From: Sporosarcina beigongshangi
Lineage (GTDB): Bacteria > Actinomycetota > Actinomycetes > Actinomycetales > Micrococcaceae
DNA: 64,000 nucleotides
Direction: 5' to 3'
Assembly (NCBI RefSeq): GCF_016820535.1
Contig: NZ_JADHDY010000011.1
Coordinates: forward strand, 1 to 64,000
The position numbers were made by a program, and so were the translations under genes. This document shows, piece after piece, positions 16,331-25,345 of this stretch (position 1 is its first letter; each line of letters starts with the position of its first letter). The notes under the pieces are model-generated. The model was given only the letters and a program-made list of their open reading frames with translations, made no database searches and was not told where the DNA came from.

Positions 16331-17509
16331 TCAGGCCGCTTCCAGCACTCCTGAGCGGAGCAGTTCCGCCAGCGCATCTTCCAGGAGTTCACCGGCCGCC
16401 GGGTGCGGCCCGACGGCGTCAACCACCCCGGCCAGCAGCTCCTCGCGGCCCGTCCATGAGCCGGCAAGGTCCCAGACGACGCCGCCCAGCGGCCCCAGTT
16501 CCAGGACCTGGGAATCCGCCAGCACGTACACCGTGCCGTCGACCTCCACGGCGTCCTGCACCGCGGCCCGCCGGATGTGCCCGGGGACGGCAGGCACGCC
16601 GCCTGCCGGCGCATCCGGGCCGCCAACGGGGACCGGCCCCGTGGCGAGCGGGGCCCACCCGGCCGGGGACCCGGCGTCGGGCGCTGAAATCAGCGGCAGC
16701 AGGCCGGCTATGTCCCGGGCCTCCGAGTAGCGGATCCGCTGCACGCCCCCGCAGGCCTCGATCATGGTGCACAGCTGCACCAGGCCGCGGTCCAGCCGGG
16801 CCAGGGCCGAGAGCTGCGGGGTAAGCTCCAGCAGCGCCACGCCCAGCGGCACGGGCTCAACGGAGGCGGGAGCGGCATCCTGCCCCGCCTTCGAACGGCT
16901 CAGGAGTGCGATGCTGCGCAACACCGGGCGGGGCGGCGTGGGGCCGAGGCCGTGCTGTTCCGGACCCTCCTGCAGCTTGGGCACGCCGGGTTCCGCCTGC
17001 TTGACGGATAGCGGCTTCGGGTAGGGGGTGATGCGCAGCTGGCCGTCGACGGCAATGGTCTCGTCGCTGACATAGCCGCGCCCCGGTCCCAGCGTCCGCG
17101 CCACGGTGGTCTTGCCCGTGCCGGACGGCGCGATGAAGGCCGTCACCGAGCCGTCCGGGTCCGCCAGCCCGCAGGCGTGGAACATCATGAGCTTGCCGGC
17201 CAGTTCGTCGATCGCGGCAAGCGTGATGTGCGAGGTCAGCGCCTCGCCGGCCCGGTCGAAGCTGCCGGGGATGCGCGCAACGCGTGCGACGGCGGGTCCC
17301 GGCTGGGCGGGCAGGCAGCGGCTCCAGGCGGTGCGGAACTGGGCGGCCTCGGCGGCGGTCAGGCCGTCCACGGCGATGGGCACGCCGAGGGCCGTCACCG
17401 TGACGGACTCAAGCGCCAGCGCCTCCGCAGCAGGGGCGCTGGCGGGGGCCTCCTCCGTGGCGGGGGAAGGCTCGGGGAACGCGGCGTGCGCGGGTGCGGT
17501 GTCAGGCAT
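16331..17509 (-). CDS. HPr-kinase-like P-loop protein fused to a PqqD-like domain
   Basis: 392 residues. The central part resembles the HprK-like ATPase fold: FHACGLADPDGSVTAFIAPSGTGKTTVARTLG with Walker A near residues 124-132, followed by GYVSDETIAV. Residues about 310-392 look like PqqD, a small winged-helix peptide-binding domain: VDGTVYVLADSQVLELGPLGGVVWDLAGSW followed by an acidic helix. HprK-like and PqqD-like proteins occur as separate genes in some RiPP loci. Here they are one polypeptide with no RiPP precursor or modifying enzyme in view. The N-terminal 30 residues are Ala/Pro-rich. Role unknown. It lies downstream of, and in the same direction as, the pmt gene. Confidence 0.65.
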   Translation of the reverse strand: MPDTAPAHAAFPEPSPATEEAPASAPAAEALALESVTVTALGVPIAVDGLTAAEAAQFRTAWSRCLPAQPGPAVARVARIPGSFDRAGEALTSHITLAAIDELAGKLMMFHACGLADPDGSVTAFIAPSGTGKTTVARTLGPGRGYVSDETIAVDGQLRITPYPKPLSVKQAEPGVPKLQEGPEQHGLGPTPPRPVLRSIALLSRSKAGQDAAPASVEPVPLGVALLELTPQLSALARLDRGLVQLCTMIEACGGVQRIRYSEARDIAGLLPLISAPDAGSPAGWAPLATGPVPVGGPDAPAGGVPAVPGHIRRAAVQDAVEVDGTVYVLADSQVLELGPLGGVVWDLAGSWTGREELLAGVVDAVGPHPAAGELLEDALAELLRSGVLEAA

Positions 17510-17538
17510 GAACAGTCCTCATCAGGGCAAAAGTTGGG

Positions 17539-19224
17539 CTAGATCCAGCTCGGCAGCCACATGTGGAGGCGCCAATAGTCGTAGGAAATCATTTCGGCGG
17601 CCCAGATCGGGTAGAAGTAGGCGCTCAGTGCAACGGCAACGGCAAGGAACAACCCCACCACCACGGCACCCTGCTGGCGCCGCCACGGCGGGTCGTCCAC
17701 CTTGCCCAGCACCATGCCCAGGACCATGACGATGGCCAGGATCATGAAGGGCTCGTAGGCGATGGCGTAGAAGAAGAAAATGGTGCGCTCGGGGTAGAAC
17801 AGCCAGGGCACGAAACCGGCGGCCCAGCCGGCCAGGATGGCGCCCGCGCGCCAGTCGCGCTTGGCGATCCACACGCCGACCAGGAACAGGATGGCCAGCG
17901 AACCGCCCCACCAGATCAGCGGGTTGCCCACGCTGGTGATGGCGGAGATGCACTTGTCCGCGGTGCACCCGGCGTCGCCGTTTTCAAAGTTCTTCACATA
18001 GAAGGAGGTGGGCCGGCCCATGACAAACCAGGACCAGGCGTTGGCCTTGTACGGATGGTCCGAGCCCAGCCCCGTGTGGAAGGCGTAGGCCGTGGAGTGG
18101 TAGTGCCACAGGGAGCGCAGCGAATCCGGGATCCACCCCCAAGTGGTGGAGGGGTTGGATTCGGCCCAGTGCCTGTCGTAGACGTCCTTGGAGACGAACC
18201 AGCCGGTCCAGGTGGCCAGGTACGTGGCGGCGGCCACCGGCACCATGCTGGCGAATGCCAGGGGGCCGTCCTTCCAGACGGCGCCGGCCATCCAGTAGCG
18301 GATGCCTGCGATGCGTCGGGCGTTCATGTCCCACAGCACGCTGAGCACGCCAAAGACGGCGAGGAAGAACAGGCCCGACCACTTGGTGCCGATGCACAAG
18401 CCCAGGGCCACGCCCGCGGCCAGCCGCCACCAGCGGATGCCCAGCCACGGCCCGTACAGCAGTTCCTTGGCGCGGACCCGGCCATCCGCCCCGGCGAGCG
18501 AGGACAGCCTGGCCGCCAACCGCCGTCGTCCATCATCACGGTCCATGAGCAGCGCACCGAAGGCCAGCAGCGCAAAGAACATGACAAAGTTGTCCAGCAG
18601 CGAGGTCCGCGATTGCACAATGGCGTGCCCGTCCACGGCGAACAGCAGGCCGGCCGCCGCACCCAGGATGGTGGACCGGAACATCTTCTGCGCCACCAGG
18701 GCCAGCACGAAAATGGCGAGGGTGCCCAGCAGGGCAGAGGAGAAGCGCCAGCCGAAGGTGCTGTCGGGGCCGAAGAGCCACATGCCGAACGCGATCAGCC
18801 ACTTCCCCACGGGCGGGTGGACCACGTATTCCGGCGTGCCCTCAAGGCTCGTGAAGATGCCCTGGTTGAAGAGGTCGTTGGCCTTGTCGGCCCAGGTGCG
18901 CTCGTAGCCGCTCTGCAGGTAGCTGTAGGCGTCCTTGACGTAGTAGGTCTCGTCGAAGATCAGCGACGGCGGCTGGCCGAGCCGCACAAACCGCAGCAGC
19001 CCGCCGACCAGCGCGGTCAGGGCCGGCGCGAGCCAGAACCACAGGCGCAGGCTGGCCGGTGTGGGGCCCCCGAGCAGCCGTGCTTCCAGGGCGCTGCGTG
19101 TGAACACCCGGGCCGGCTCCGCCACCCAGCGGGGCCGGCCCGGTTTCAGGCTGGAGCCGCGGGATGGGGGCTCGGGGGAGGGGCCGGGCTCTGCCGGGAC
19201 GGTGTCCGTTGCGGTGGGTTGCAC
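17539..19224 (-). CDS. dolichyl-phosphate-mannose-type protein O-mannosyltransferase (Pmt, GT39)
   Basis: 561 residues. It transfers mannose from polyprenyl-phosphate-mannose to Ser/Thr of exported proteins. After a Pro-rich cytosolic N-terminus come about ten transmembrane segments. The first extracytoplasmic loop has FDETYYVKDAYSY, containing the family's catalytic Asp-Glu pair. VVHPPVGKWLIA and LLFAVDGHAIVQSRTSLLD follow. The GTG at 19224 is used because TAGCAT lies 7 nt before it, in leaderless fashion; a GTG at 19266 would nearly touch the divergent rsmI start and lacks support. Close to rsmI, as in many actinobacteria. Confidence 0.9.
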   Translation of the reverse strand: MQPTATDTVPAEPGPSPEPPSRGSSLKPGRPRWVAEPARVFTRSALEARLLGGPTPASLRLWFWLAPALTALVGGLLRFVRLGQPPSLIFDETYYVKDAYSYLQSGYERTWADKANDLFNQGIFTSLEGTPEYVVHPPVGKWLIAFGMWLFGPDSTFGWRFSSALLGTLAIFVLALVAQKMFRSTILGAAAGLLFAVDGHAIVQSRTSLLDNFVMFFALLAFGALLMDRDDGRRRLAARLSSLAGADGRVRAKELLYGPWLGIRWWRLAAGVALGLCIGTKWSGLFFLAVFGVLSVLWDMNARRIAGIRYWMAGAVWKDGPLAFASMVPVAAATYLATWTGWFVSKDVYDRHWAESNPSTTWGWIPDSLRSLWHYHSTAYAFHTGLGSDHPYKANAWSWFVMGRPTSFYVKNFENGDAGCTADKCISAITSVGNPLIWWGGSLAILFLVGVWIAKRDWRAGAILAGWAAGFVPWLFYPERTIFFFYAIAYEPFMILAIVMVLGMVLGKVDDPPWRRQQGAVVVGLFLAVAVALSAYFYPIWAAEMISYDYWRLHMWLPSWI

Positions 19225-19231
19225 GGAGTCA

Positions 19232-19237
19232 ATGCTA
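19232..19237 (-). promoter_or_regulatory. -10 box (TAGCAT) for the pmt gene, leaderless
   Basis: On the minus strand TAGCAT ends 7 nt before the GTG at 19224, with no ribosome binding site. Confidence 0.4.
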
Positions 19238-19266
19238 CCCAAGTGGGGCTCCGCGCCGCGGCCCAC

Positions 19267-19272
19267 TACGCT
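19267..19272 (+). promoter_or_regulatory. -10 box (TACGCT) for rsmI, leaderless
   Basis: TACGCT ends 6 nt before the ATG at 19279. GAGG in the gap is too close to the start to act as a ribosome binding site. Confidence 0.45.
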
Positions 19273-19278
19273 TGAGGC

Positions 19279-20214
19279 ATGGAAGAAGACTTTGGCGCCT
19301 CACCCGACACTGCTTTGATGGACGACGACGGGGGCCGGGAACCGCTGGATGCAAGCCTTGCGCCGGCCGCCCGGCCGGGTGAGGGGTTCATCGTGCTGGC
19401 TGCGACGCCCATCGGCAACAGGGGCGATGCCACCCCGCGGCTCATTGCCTGGCTGGAGGCCGCCGACATCGTCGCCGCCGAGGACACCCGCCGGCTGCAC
19501 CGGCTCGTGACGGGACTGGGCATCAAGGTGGGCGGGCAGGTCATCAGCTACCACGAACACAACGAGGCCGTGAAGACCGCCGAACTGCTGACCCAGGTCC
19601 AAGGCGGAAAGACCCTGGTCATGGTCACCGACGCCGGCATGCCGTCCGTGTCAGACCCCGGCTTCCGACTGGTGACCGCGGCCGTCGAGGCCGGCGTCCT
19701 GGTGACGGCCGCCCCCGGCCCGTCCGCCGTGCTGACAGCGCTGGCCCTGTCCGGGCTGCCCACCGACCGCTTCTGCTTTGAAGGGTTCCTGCCGCGCAAG
19801 TCGGGCGAGCGCTCGGCACGCCTGCACGAGTTGTCCCGGGAGAAGCGGACCATGGTATTTTTCGAGGCGCCGCACCGGCTCGAGGCCATGCTGCGCGCCC
19901 TGCACAAGGAATTTGGCCCGTCGCGGCCGGCCGCCGTCTGCCGAGAGCTGACCAAGACCTATGAAGAGGTCATCCGCAAGCCGCTGTCCGGGCTGCTGGA
20001 ATGGGCCGAGGCTGCCCAGATCCGCGGCGAGATCGCGATCGTGGTGGGCGGTGCGCCGGATTCCGACCCCGGCACCCCCGAGGACCACGTGGCCGCCGTC
20101 AACGAACTCATGTCCCAGGGCATGCGGATGAAGGAAGCCGTGGCCGTCATTGCCCACGACGTCCACGTCAGCAAGCGAGAACTCTACAGCGCGGTGTTGG
20201 CCGCGAAGGCGTAG
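19279..20214 (+). CDS. rsmI: 16S rRNA (cytidine(1402)-2'-O)-methyltransferase
   Basis: 311 residues. It 2'-O-methylates C1402 of 16S rRNA using S-adenosylmethionine and fine-tunes the decoding centre. Tetrapyrrole-methylase-fold motifs are clear: VLAATPIGNRGDATPR near residue 38, AAEDTRRLHRL near 70, MVTDAGMPSVSDPG near 115 and AAPGPSAVLTALALSGLP near 150. The first 35 residues are an acidic extension that is common in this group. Divergent from pmt and convergent with grpB-like gene. Confidence 0.95.
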   Translation: MEEDFGASPDTALMDDDGGREPLDASLAPAARPGEGFIVLAATPIGNRGDATPRLIAWLEAADIVAAEDTRRLHRLVTGLGIKVGGQVISYHEHNEAVKTAELLTQVQGGKTLVMVTDAGMPSVSDPGFRLVTAAVEAGVLVTAAPGPSAVLTALALSGLPTDRFCFEGFLPRKSGERSARLHELSREKRTMVFFEAPHRLEAMLRALHKEFGPSRPAAVCRELTKTYEEVIRKPLSGLLEWAEAAQIRGEIAIVVGGAPDSDPGTPEDHVAAVNELMSQGMRMKEAVAVIAHDVHVSKRELYSAVLAAKA

Positions 20215-20230
20215 CCGCCGGCTGGGCCGG

Positions 20231-20280
20231 GACAGCCGGCGGAAGCGCCTCCCAAAGCACGACGGCGCCAGCCGGCTGTC
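20231..20280. terminator. candidate bidirectional terminator (10-bp inverted repeat)
   Basis: GACAGCCGGC at 20231-20240 pairs with GCCGGCTGTC at 20271-20280. Inner GC-rich complementarity (GCGCC/GGCGC) shortens the 30-nt loop. It lies between convergent rsmI and the GrpB gene and has no T-run. Confidence 0.45.
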
Positions 20281-20292
20281 AGCGTCAGGTGC

Positions 20293-20862
20293 CTACCGGC
20301 GTCGGGCTTCCCCGGCCCGCCATGCGCGGGCACGGGCGAGGATGGCAGCGATGACATCCGTCTTGGCGTCCGCGTAGTAGTTCATGTCGGACCACTGTTG
20401 CTGCGCCAGTTCCCGTTTCGTGTTTGCGTAAAGTGCGCGGTCCGTCGCGTCATGGCGCAGCCAGTCCCGGAGGTCAAGGTAGTTGGGGATGGCAGGGTCA
20501 CCGGCCGCAAATATGTGGATGTGGACATCCTTGGCCGGCGTCCGGAACATGCGGTGCCCCGGCTCCCGGACGCGGAGCACGAAACCGGCAGACTCGAGCC
20601 GCCCCACGAAGGCGGACTCTTCCTCCACGTCGTGGACCGTCACCAGAATGTCGATGATGGCCTTGGCTGCCAGCCCGGGGACTGACGTCGATCCGATGTG
20701 GTCAACGGTGAGGGCGGCAGGCCCCAAAGCCGCCTCGATGGCCTGCGCCAGGCCGTCATAGTGGCCGGGCCAGGCGGGGTCGTAGTCCACGATGGTGATG
20801 GGGCGCTGCTCCCGCCCGCCGATCAACACGGCGTCGAGATGCTTGTCTGTTTCACTCTGCAT
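20293..20862 (-). CDS. GrpB family protein (UPF0157, nucleotidyltransferase-like)
   Basis: 189 residues. The GrpB core is visible: ITIVDYDPAWPGHYDGLAQ near residue 22, VDHIGSTSVPGLAAKAIIDILVTV near 52, and HIHIFAAGDP near 115. The GS motif and the following Asp pair are the nucleotidyltransferase-like signature of this family. Activity is unproven; it is often annotated as a dephospho-CoA-kinase appendage when fused. The ATG at 20862 was chosen over an upstream open stretch that overlaps the gabD promoter region. Confidence 0.88.
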   Translation of the reverse strand: MQSETDKHLDAVLIGGREQRPITIVDYDPAWPGHYDGLAQAIEAALGPAALTVDHIGSTSVPGLAAKAIIDILVTVHDVEEESAFVGRLESAGFVLRVREPGHRMFRTPAKDVHIHIFAAGDPAIPNYLDLRDWLRHDATDRALYANTKRELAQQQWSDMNYYADAKTDVIAAILARARAWRAGEARRR

Positions 20863-21072
20863 GGCCCCATCCTGCCACCGGTGGTGTGGAGAGGGCACTC
20901 CGCGCGAACCCGGGCGCCCGCGCCGCAGGGTGTTCGTTGTACAAATGCACAGTGACAGCGGCCGTGGCAGTGCGCGCACGCGTAGACACTTTTGTTCGAG
21001 GACAACTACCGTGAACGTACAAGCCACTGTAAGCCGCAGCACTTAATCGCGGCACCGAACCGAGGAGTCATC

Positions 21073-22560
21073 ATGACCGTGAGCGCTGCCATGGACGTCA
21101 ACGAACGCGAATCCGCCCTGCTGGCCGGCATCCCCACCGGCCTGCTCATCAACGGCGAATGGCGCCCCGCCGCCTCAGGCAAGACCTTCGCCGTCGAGGA
21201 TCCCGCCACAGGATCCGTCCTCCTCAACATCGCCGACGCCGGTGCCGAGGACGGTGCCGCCGCCCTCGACGCCGCCGTGGCCGCCCAGGAATCGTGGGGC
21301 GCCACCGCCCCCCGCTTCCGTGCCGAGATCCTGCGCCGTGCCTTTGACCTGGTCATGGCCCGCGCCGACGACTTCGCCCTCCTCATGACCCTGGAAATGG
21401 GCAAGCCGCTGGCCGAGGCCATGGGCGAGGTCAAGTACGGCGCCGAATTCCTGCGCTGGTTTTCCGAGGAAGCCTCACGCTCCTTCGGCCGCTACTCCTC
21501 CAACCCCGAGGGCACCCAGCAGATCCTGGTGCAGAAGAAGCCAGTCGGCCCGTGCCTGCTGATCACCCCGTGGAACTTCCCGCTTGCCATGGCCACCCGC
21601 AAGATCGCGCCCGCCATCGCCGCCGGCTGCACCATGGTGCTCAAGCCCGCCAACCTGACCCCGCTCACCAGCCAGCTCTTCGCCCAGATCCTGATCGAGG
21701 CCGGCCTGCCCGCAGGCGTGCTGAACGTTGTCGCCACCACCAATGCCGGCGGCGTCACCGGACCGCTGATCCAGGATTCCCGCCTGCGCAAGCTCTCCTT
21801 CACCGGCTCCACCCCCGTGGGCAAGCGCCTGCTGGCCGACGCCTCCAACAACGTGCTGCGCACCTCCATGGAGCTCGGCGGCAACGCCCCGTTCCTCGTC
21901 TTTGAGGATGCCGACCTGGATGCCGCGGTCGAAGGCGCCATGGCCGCAAAGCTGCGCAACATGGGCGAGGCCTGCACGGCCGCCAACCGCTTCCTGGTCC
22001 ACGAATCCGTTGCCACGGAGTTCGCGCAGAAGTTCGCCGCCAAGATGTCCGCCATGACCCTGGGCCGCGGCACCGAGCCCGCCACCAACGTGGGTCCGCT
22101 GATCGACGCCAAGAGCCGCGACAAGGTCCACTCGCTCGTCTCCGACGCCGTGGCCGACGGCGCCACCGCCATCACCGGCGGCGCCCCCGCCGAGGGGGCC
22201 GGCTACTTCTACCAGCCCACCGTGCTGCAGGGCGTCGAGCCCGGCGCCCGCATCCTGAGCGAGGAAATCTTCGGCCCGGTCGCCCCCATCGTCACGTTCA
22301 AGAACGAGGACGAGGCCGTCGCCCTGGCCAACGACACCGAATACGGCCTGGTCGCCTACGTCTTTACCAAGGACCACAACCGCGGCCTGCGCATGGCCAA
22401 CCGCATCGAAACCGGCATGATGGGCCTGAACGCCGGCGTCATCTCCAACGCAGCGGCACCGTTCGGCGGCGTCAAGCAGTCCGGCCTGGGCCGCGAGGGC
22501 AGCGTCGAGGGCATCGAGGAATACCAGTACACCCAGTACATCGGCATCCCCGCCCCGTAA
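21073..22560 (+). CDS. gabD: NAD(P)-dependent succinate-semialdehyde dehydrogenase
   Basis: 495 residues, aldehyde dehydrogenase superfamily. It oxidises succinate semialdehyde (from 4-aminobutyrate or related amines) to succinate. Visible motifs: PWNFPLAMATRKIAPAIAAG (Rossmann entrance), SFTGSTPVGK, general base Glu267 in MELGGNAPF, catalytic Cys301 in MGEACTAANR, and EEIFGPVAPI. The NMGEACTAANR box is typical for the GabD branch. GAGGAG lies 7 nt before the ATG. No GABA transaminase or permease is adjacent, so the substrate call rests on the family alone. Confidence 0.88.
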   Translation: MTVSAAMDVNERESALLAGIPTGLLINGEWRPAASGKTFAVEDPATGSVLLNIADAGAEDGAAALDAAVAAQESWGATAPRFRAEILRRAFDLVMARADDFALLMTLEMGKPLAEAMGEVKYGAEFLRWFSEEASRSFGRYSSNPEGTQQILVQKKPVGPCLLITPWNFPLAMATRKIAPAIAAGCTMVLKPANLTPLTSQLFAQILIEAGLPAGVLNVVATTNAGGVTGPLIQDSRLRKLSFTGSTPVGKRLLADASNNVLRTSMELGGNAPFLVFEDADLDAAVEGAMAAKLRNMGEACTAANRFLVHESVATEFAQKFAAKMSAMTLGRGTEPATNVGPLIDAKSRDKVHSLVSDAVADGATAITGGAPAEGAGYFYQPTVLQGVEPGARILSEEIFGPVAPIVTFKNEDEAVALANDTEYGLVAYVFTKDHNRGLRMANRIETGMMGLNAGVISNAAAPFGGVKQSGLGREGSVEGIEEYQYTQYIGIPAP

Positions 22561-22576
22561 CGGCACCCGCGTTCCT

Positions 22577-22634
22577 CGAGGCCACAGACATGGCCCCCCA
22601 AATCACTCATTTGGGGGCCATGTCTGTGGTCTCG
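22577..22634 (+). terminator. long hairpin after gabD
   Basis: A stem of about 25 bp: left arm 22577-22603, loop CACTC, right arm 22609-22634. It carries one bulged C and one G-U pair. It begins 17 bp after the stop codon. There is no T-run, which is usual for intrinsic terminators in high-GC actinobacteria. Confidence 0.7.
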
Positions 22635-22975
22635 GCTGCTTGAGGGGGACTGAGCGGCTTGATGGCGACAGATCTGTGGTGTGGCGGCCGATTCGACCCT
22701 CGGCACGCTTCATTCGGACATCTCCTGCAGGTTTTTGGGCCCCTCGAGTTTTATTCGGACACCAAACGTGGGTAAATGTGCCTCGAAGCGACGTTTGCCG
22801 TCCGAATGGTTTGCCGGGTGGTGGGGAAGTCGCGTTTGGTGTCCGTTTGATTCGCGGGGCCCCGCCTCCGCCGCGTACCGCGCGTGAGCTCGCAATTTCG
22901 GCCCCTAAAATTCAAGATGACCCAAGCAAAGGGCCGAAATTGCGAGGTCACGGTGGGACGTCCCTCCCGCGAGTG
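22635..22975. other. intergenic region dense in inverted repeats
   Basis: No gene is supported here. Three related elements built on CGGACACCAAACG are present: 22753-22769 (direct), 22791-22807 (inverted, 15 of 17 matched) and 22833-22845 (inverted, 13 of 13). A half-copy CATTCGGAC is at 22711. A separate long dyad is at 22884-22951. Confidence 0.7.
22884..22951. repeat. long inverted repeat beside the TgpA gene 3' end
   Basis: A perfect 16-bp dyad, CTCGCAATTTCGGCCC (22889-22904) with GGGCCGAAATTGCGAG (22931-22946), extended by GTGA/TCAC after one mismatch. The loop is 26 nt. It ends 25 bp after the convergent TgpA stop codon, so it could terminate that operon, but the long loop and the lack of a T-run are unusual. 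Confidence 0.75.
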
Positions 22976-25345
22976 TCAGCGGCGCAGGAACAGGAACAAC
23001 GACGCCGGAACGTACCGTGCGCAGAACCGGCGCCAAGGCGTGGCTGAGGTGCGGAAACGGGCCACCAGCTGTTCCACTGCCTCGGCGAGGTCTTCGCGTT
23101 CGCCCGGGTCCAAAGGCTCCTCGCCGCCGTACAGTGCCTGTTCGGTGGCCAGCAGAATCACGTCCAGCCCCGGCGGCCGGGTGCTGCCCAGGTGGGCGGC
23201 AACGGCGTCGGCCTGCATGGCGGGAGTCAAGGCGGGGCTGTAGGGGACGCCGTAATCGATGGCCGTGTCCGTGAGCTCCTGCCATGCCGGCGTGGTGGCC
23301 GGTTGCCTCCGGCCAATGGGCCGCCATGAACCGCGGATCGTCGCCAGCCGAGTCCGCCGGGCCAGCCACCGCACGAAGGCCGGGAGCAGCAGCACACCCA
23401 GAACCAGAAGCGCCAGTACGGCCCGCTTCAGCCCGAGCATGATGTCAACGCCCAGCTCCTCCGCGGCTGCAGCGGCCGGGGCCGTGGTGGCGGCCGCGGT
23501 CGTCGCCGCATTGGTGGGGGCGGCGGAGTTGCCCGTGGGGTTCGGCTCCGGGATCTGGGCGGTGGCGCCCGCGTCCAGTGCATAGTCGGGCACGGCGCCG
23601 CGGGACGGTGTGGGTTCGAACGGCACCCAGCCCAGTCCCTCAAAGTAGAGTTCCGGCCAGGCATGGGCGTCGCGTCCCGTGACCTCGTAGCCGCGCCAGA
23701 GCTCACCGCCGGCCCCCTCGACATCCAGGCCGTTCTCCCGCACGCCCTGCGTGTACCCCACGGCAATCCGCGACGGGATCCCCACCTCCCGGGCCATGAC
23801 GGCCATGGCGGCGGAGAAGTGCACGCAGTAGCCGCTCTTCTCCTTGAGGAAGTCGGCCAGCACCGCCATGCCGGAACCGTCGTAGCCCTCAACCACGGGC
23901 GTGCTGAGGCTGTAGCTGAACTCCCCGGAGCGCAGGTAGTCCTGGATGGCCATGGCCTTCTCATACGGCGTCGAGGCGCCGGCGGTGACGGTGTCCGCGG
24001 TCTTGGCCACCACCGACGGCACGTCCTTGGGCAGCTGGGAGAACACTGGGTCAAGCTCGCTGCGCGGCGGCGCGGTGGCTGCGTTCAGCACGTCCTGCGT
24101 GAGCGCGGGCATCCGGCTCGTGACGAGGTAGCTCTTCCCGGCCGTGGTGGCGTTGGTGCTCTTGATGGTCTGCGTGGACGGATTCCACCACCATTCGCCC
24201 GGCAACTGGTCCACCGACGAGGCGGACAGCGGCGCCGGCAGCCACGGATCGCCAACCCCGGGCACCGTGACCTTGGTCTGCACCGTCTCCAGCGGCACGT
24301 CGGGCGCAGGCCCCGCGGCCGGCGACAGCGAGGTCAGGTCCTGCGAGAGACCCTTGGGCAGCGGCGACGGCTCCCACACCTTCCCGCTGAAATTCTCCAG
24401 CGTGGTCATGCGCATGTACGGCGCCTGCCGGGCTGTGCTGAGGTACCTCAGCGTGATCCGGCCCGACTGCGACCTCAGGTCATCCCCCAGCGACAGCATG
24501 GGGTCCAGCGTCCCGCCCTCGCCCGCGCCGGCAAGCTGCGAGCCCTGCGGGTAGAGCCCGTCCCGGAAGCCCGGCATGGCCTGGGTGGCCAGTGTCATGA
24601 GGAGTACGACGGCGGCCCCCAGCGCCGCTCCCTTGGCCAGTATGCCGCTGGCTACTTTGGGCGTGTCTGTGCGCAGCTTTCCGTTGGGTGCGTACCAGCG
24701 CGCGCACCCCAGGATGAGCAGGTAGCCGGCGGCCGCGCCCACAAATGCGGCCGGGCCGACCCCATTGGCCGTGGTCAGCGCGGAGGGCAGCAGAATCAGG
24801 ATCAGGCCCAGCGCGCTCGCGGCGGGCATGGAGACGGTGATGGCCAGGGTGTCGATCAGCAGTGCGGCAAAGCCCAGCCCGGCGCTGAACATGAAGTGCA
24901 TTGACACGGTGGAGGGCACCGGGGCCACATTGGCCATGACAACGTTGGAGGCGTTGGCGGCCATGTCCAGGGCCGCCCCCACGGTGGCCGGCGTGGGGAT
25001 CACGCCAAGGATGGCGGTGCCGGGGAAGAACACCAGGGTCAGCGACATGAACCAGCCGGCCAGGGCGCCCACCGGTGCGAAGGGCGAGAGGGCCGGCCAC
25101 CGGCGCAGCAGGGCCGGGACCAGAAGGGTGCCGCCCACCACCACGGCCGCCTGCACCAGCCAGCTCAGGTTGCGCACCACGCCGCCGAGCCCGAGCGAGG
25201 CGGCCATGACGGCGGCGAAGATGGCAAGGGCCATGACCCACCTGGCGGGGCCCGTTGCCGGGGTGCCCAAAAGCCTGCGGGCCGATTTGTGCGGGGCCGG
25301 GGCTCCGCCGTCGTGCGCGGGAGGGGCGTGCAGTGTTCCGGTCAT
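22976..25345 (-). CDS. TgpA-type transglutaminase-like membrane protein (DUF3488 + transglutaminase core)
   Basis: 789 residues. The N-terminal DUF3488 region has at least six transmembrane helices (about residues 35-250). An extracellular stretch follows, then a transglutaminase-like domain: catalytic Cys in EKSGYCVHFSAAMAVMAREVGIPSRIAVGYTQG (near residue 507) and His/Asp in DAHAWPELYFEGLGWVPFEPTPS. After a Thr/Ala/Pro linker comes a last helix and a cytosolic tail. The function is unknown, probably at the envelope. The start ATG overlaps the DUF58 stop (ATGA), so it is translationally coupled to it in a MoxR-DUF58-TgpA operon, a standard actinobacterial arrangement. Confidence 0.92.
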   Translation of the reverse strand: MTGTLHAPPAHDGGAPAPHKSARRLLGTPATGPARWVMALAIFAAVMAASLGLGGVVRNLSWLVQAAVVVGGTLLVPALLRRWPALSPFAPVGALAGWFMSLTLVFFPGTAILGVIPTPATVGAALDMAANASNVVMANVAPVPSTVSMHFMFSAGLGFAALLIDTLAITVSMPAASALGLILILLPSALTTANGVGPAAFVGAAAGYLLILGCARWYAPNGKLRTDTPKVASGILAKGAALGAAVVLLMTLATQAMPGFRDGLYPQGSQLAGAGEGGTLDPMLSLGDDLRSQSGRITLRYLSTARQAPYMRMTTLENFSGKVWEPSPLPKGLSQDLTSLSPAAGPAPDVPLETVQTKVTVPGVGDPWLPAPLSASSVDQLPGEWWWNPSTQTIKSTNATTAGKSYLVTSRMPALTQDVLNAATAPPRSELDPVFSQLPKDVPSVVAKTADTVTAGASTPYEKAMAIQDYLRSGEFSYSLSTPVVEGYDGSGMAVLADFLKEKSGYCVHFSAAMAVMAREVGIPSRIAVGYTQGVRENGLDVEGAGGELWRGYEVTGRDAHAWPELYFEGLGWVPFEPTPSRGAVPDYALDAGATAQIPEPNPTGNSAAPTNAATTAAATTAPAAAAAEELGVDIMLGLKRAVLALLVLGVLLLPAFVRWLARRTRLATIRGSWRPIGRRQPATTPAWQELTDTAIDYGVPYSPALTPAMQADAVAAHLGSTRPPGLDVILLATEQALYGGEEPLDPGEREDLAEAVEQLVARFRTSATPWRRFCARYVPASLFLFLRR

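Noticed and set aside
17563-19275. 570-codon open frame opposite the pmt gene
   Set aside because: Antisense shadow rich in Gly, Gln and His, with no motif, opposite a well-supported membrane enzyme.
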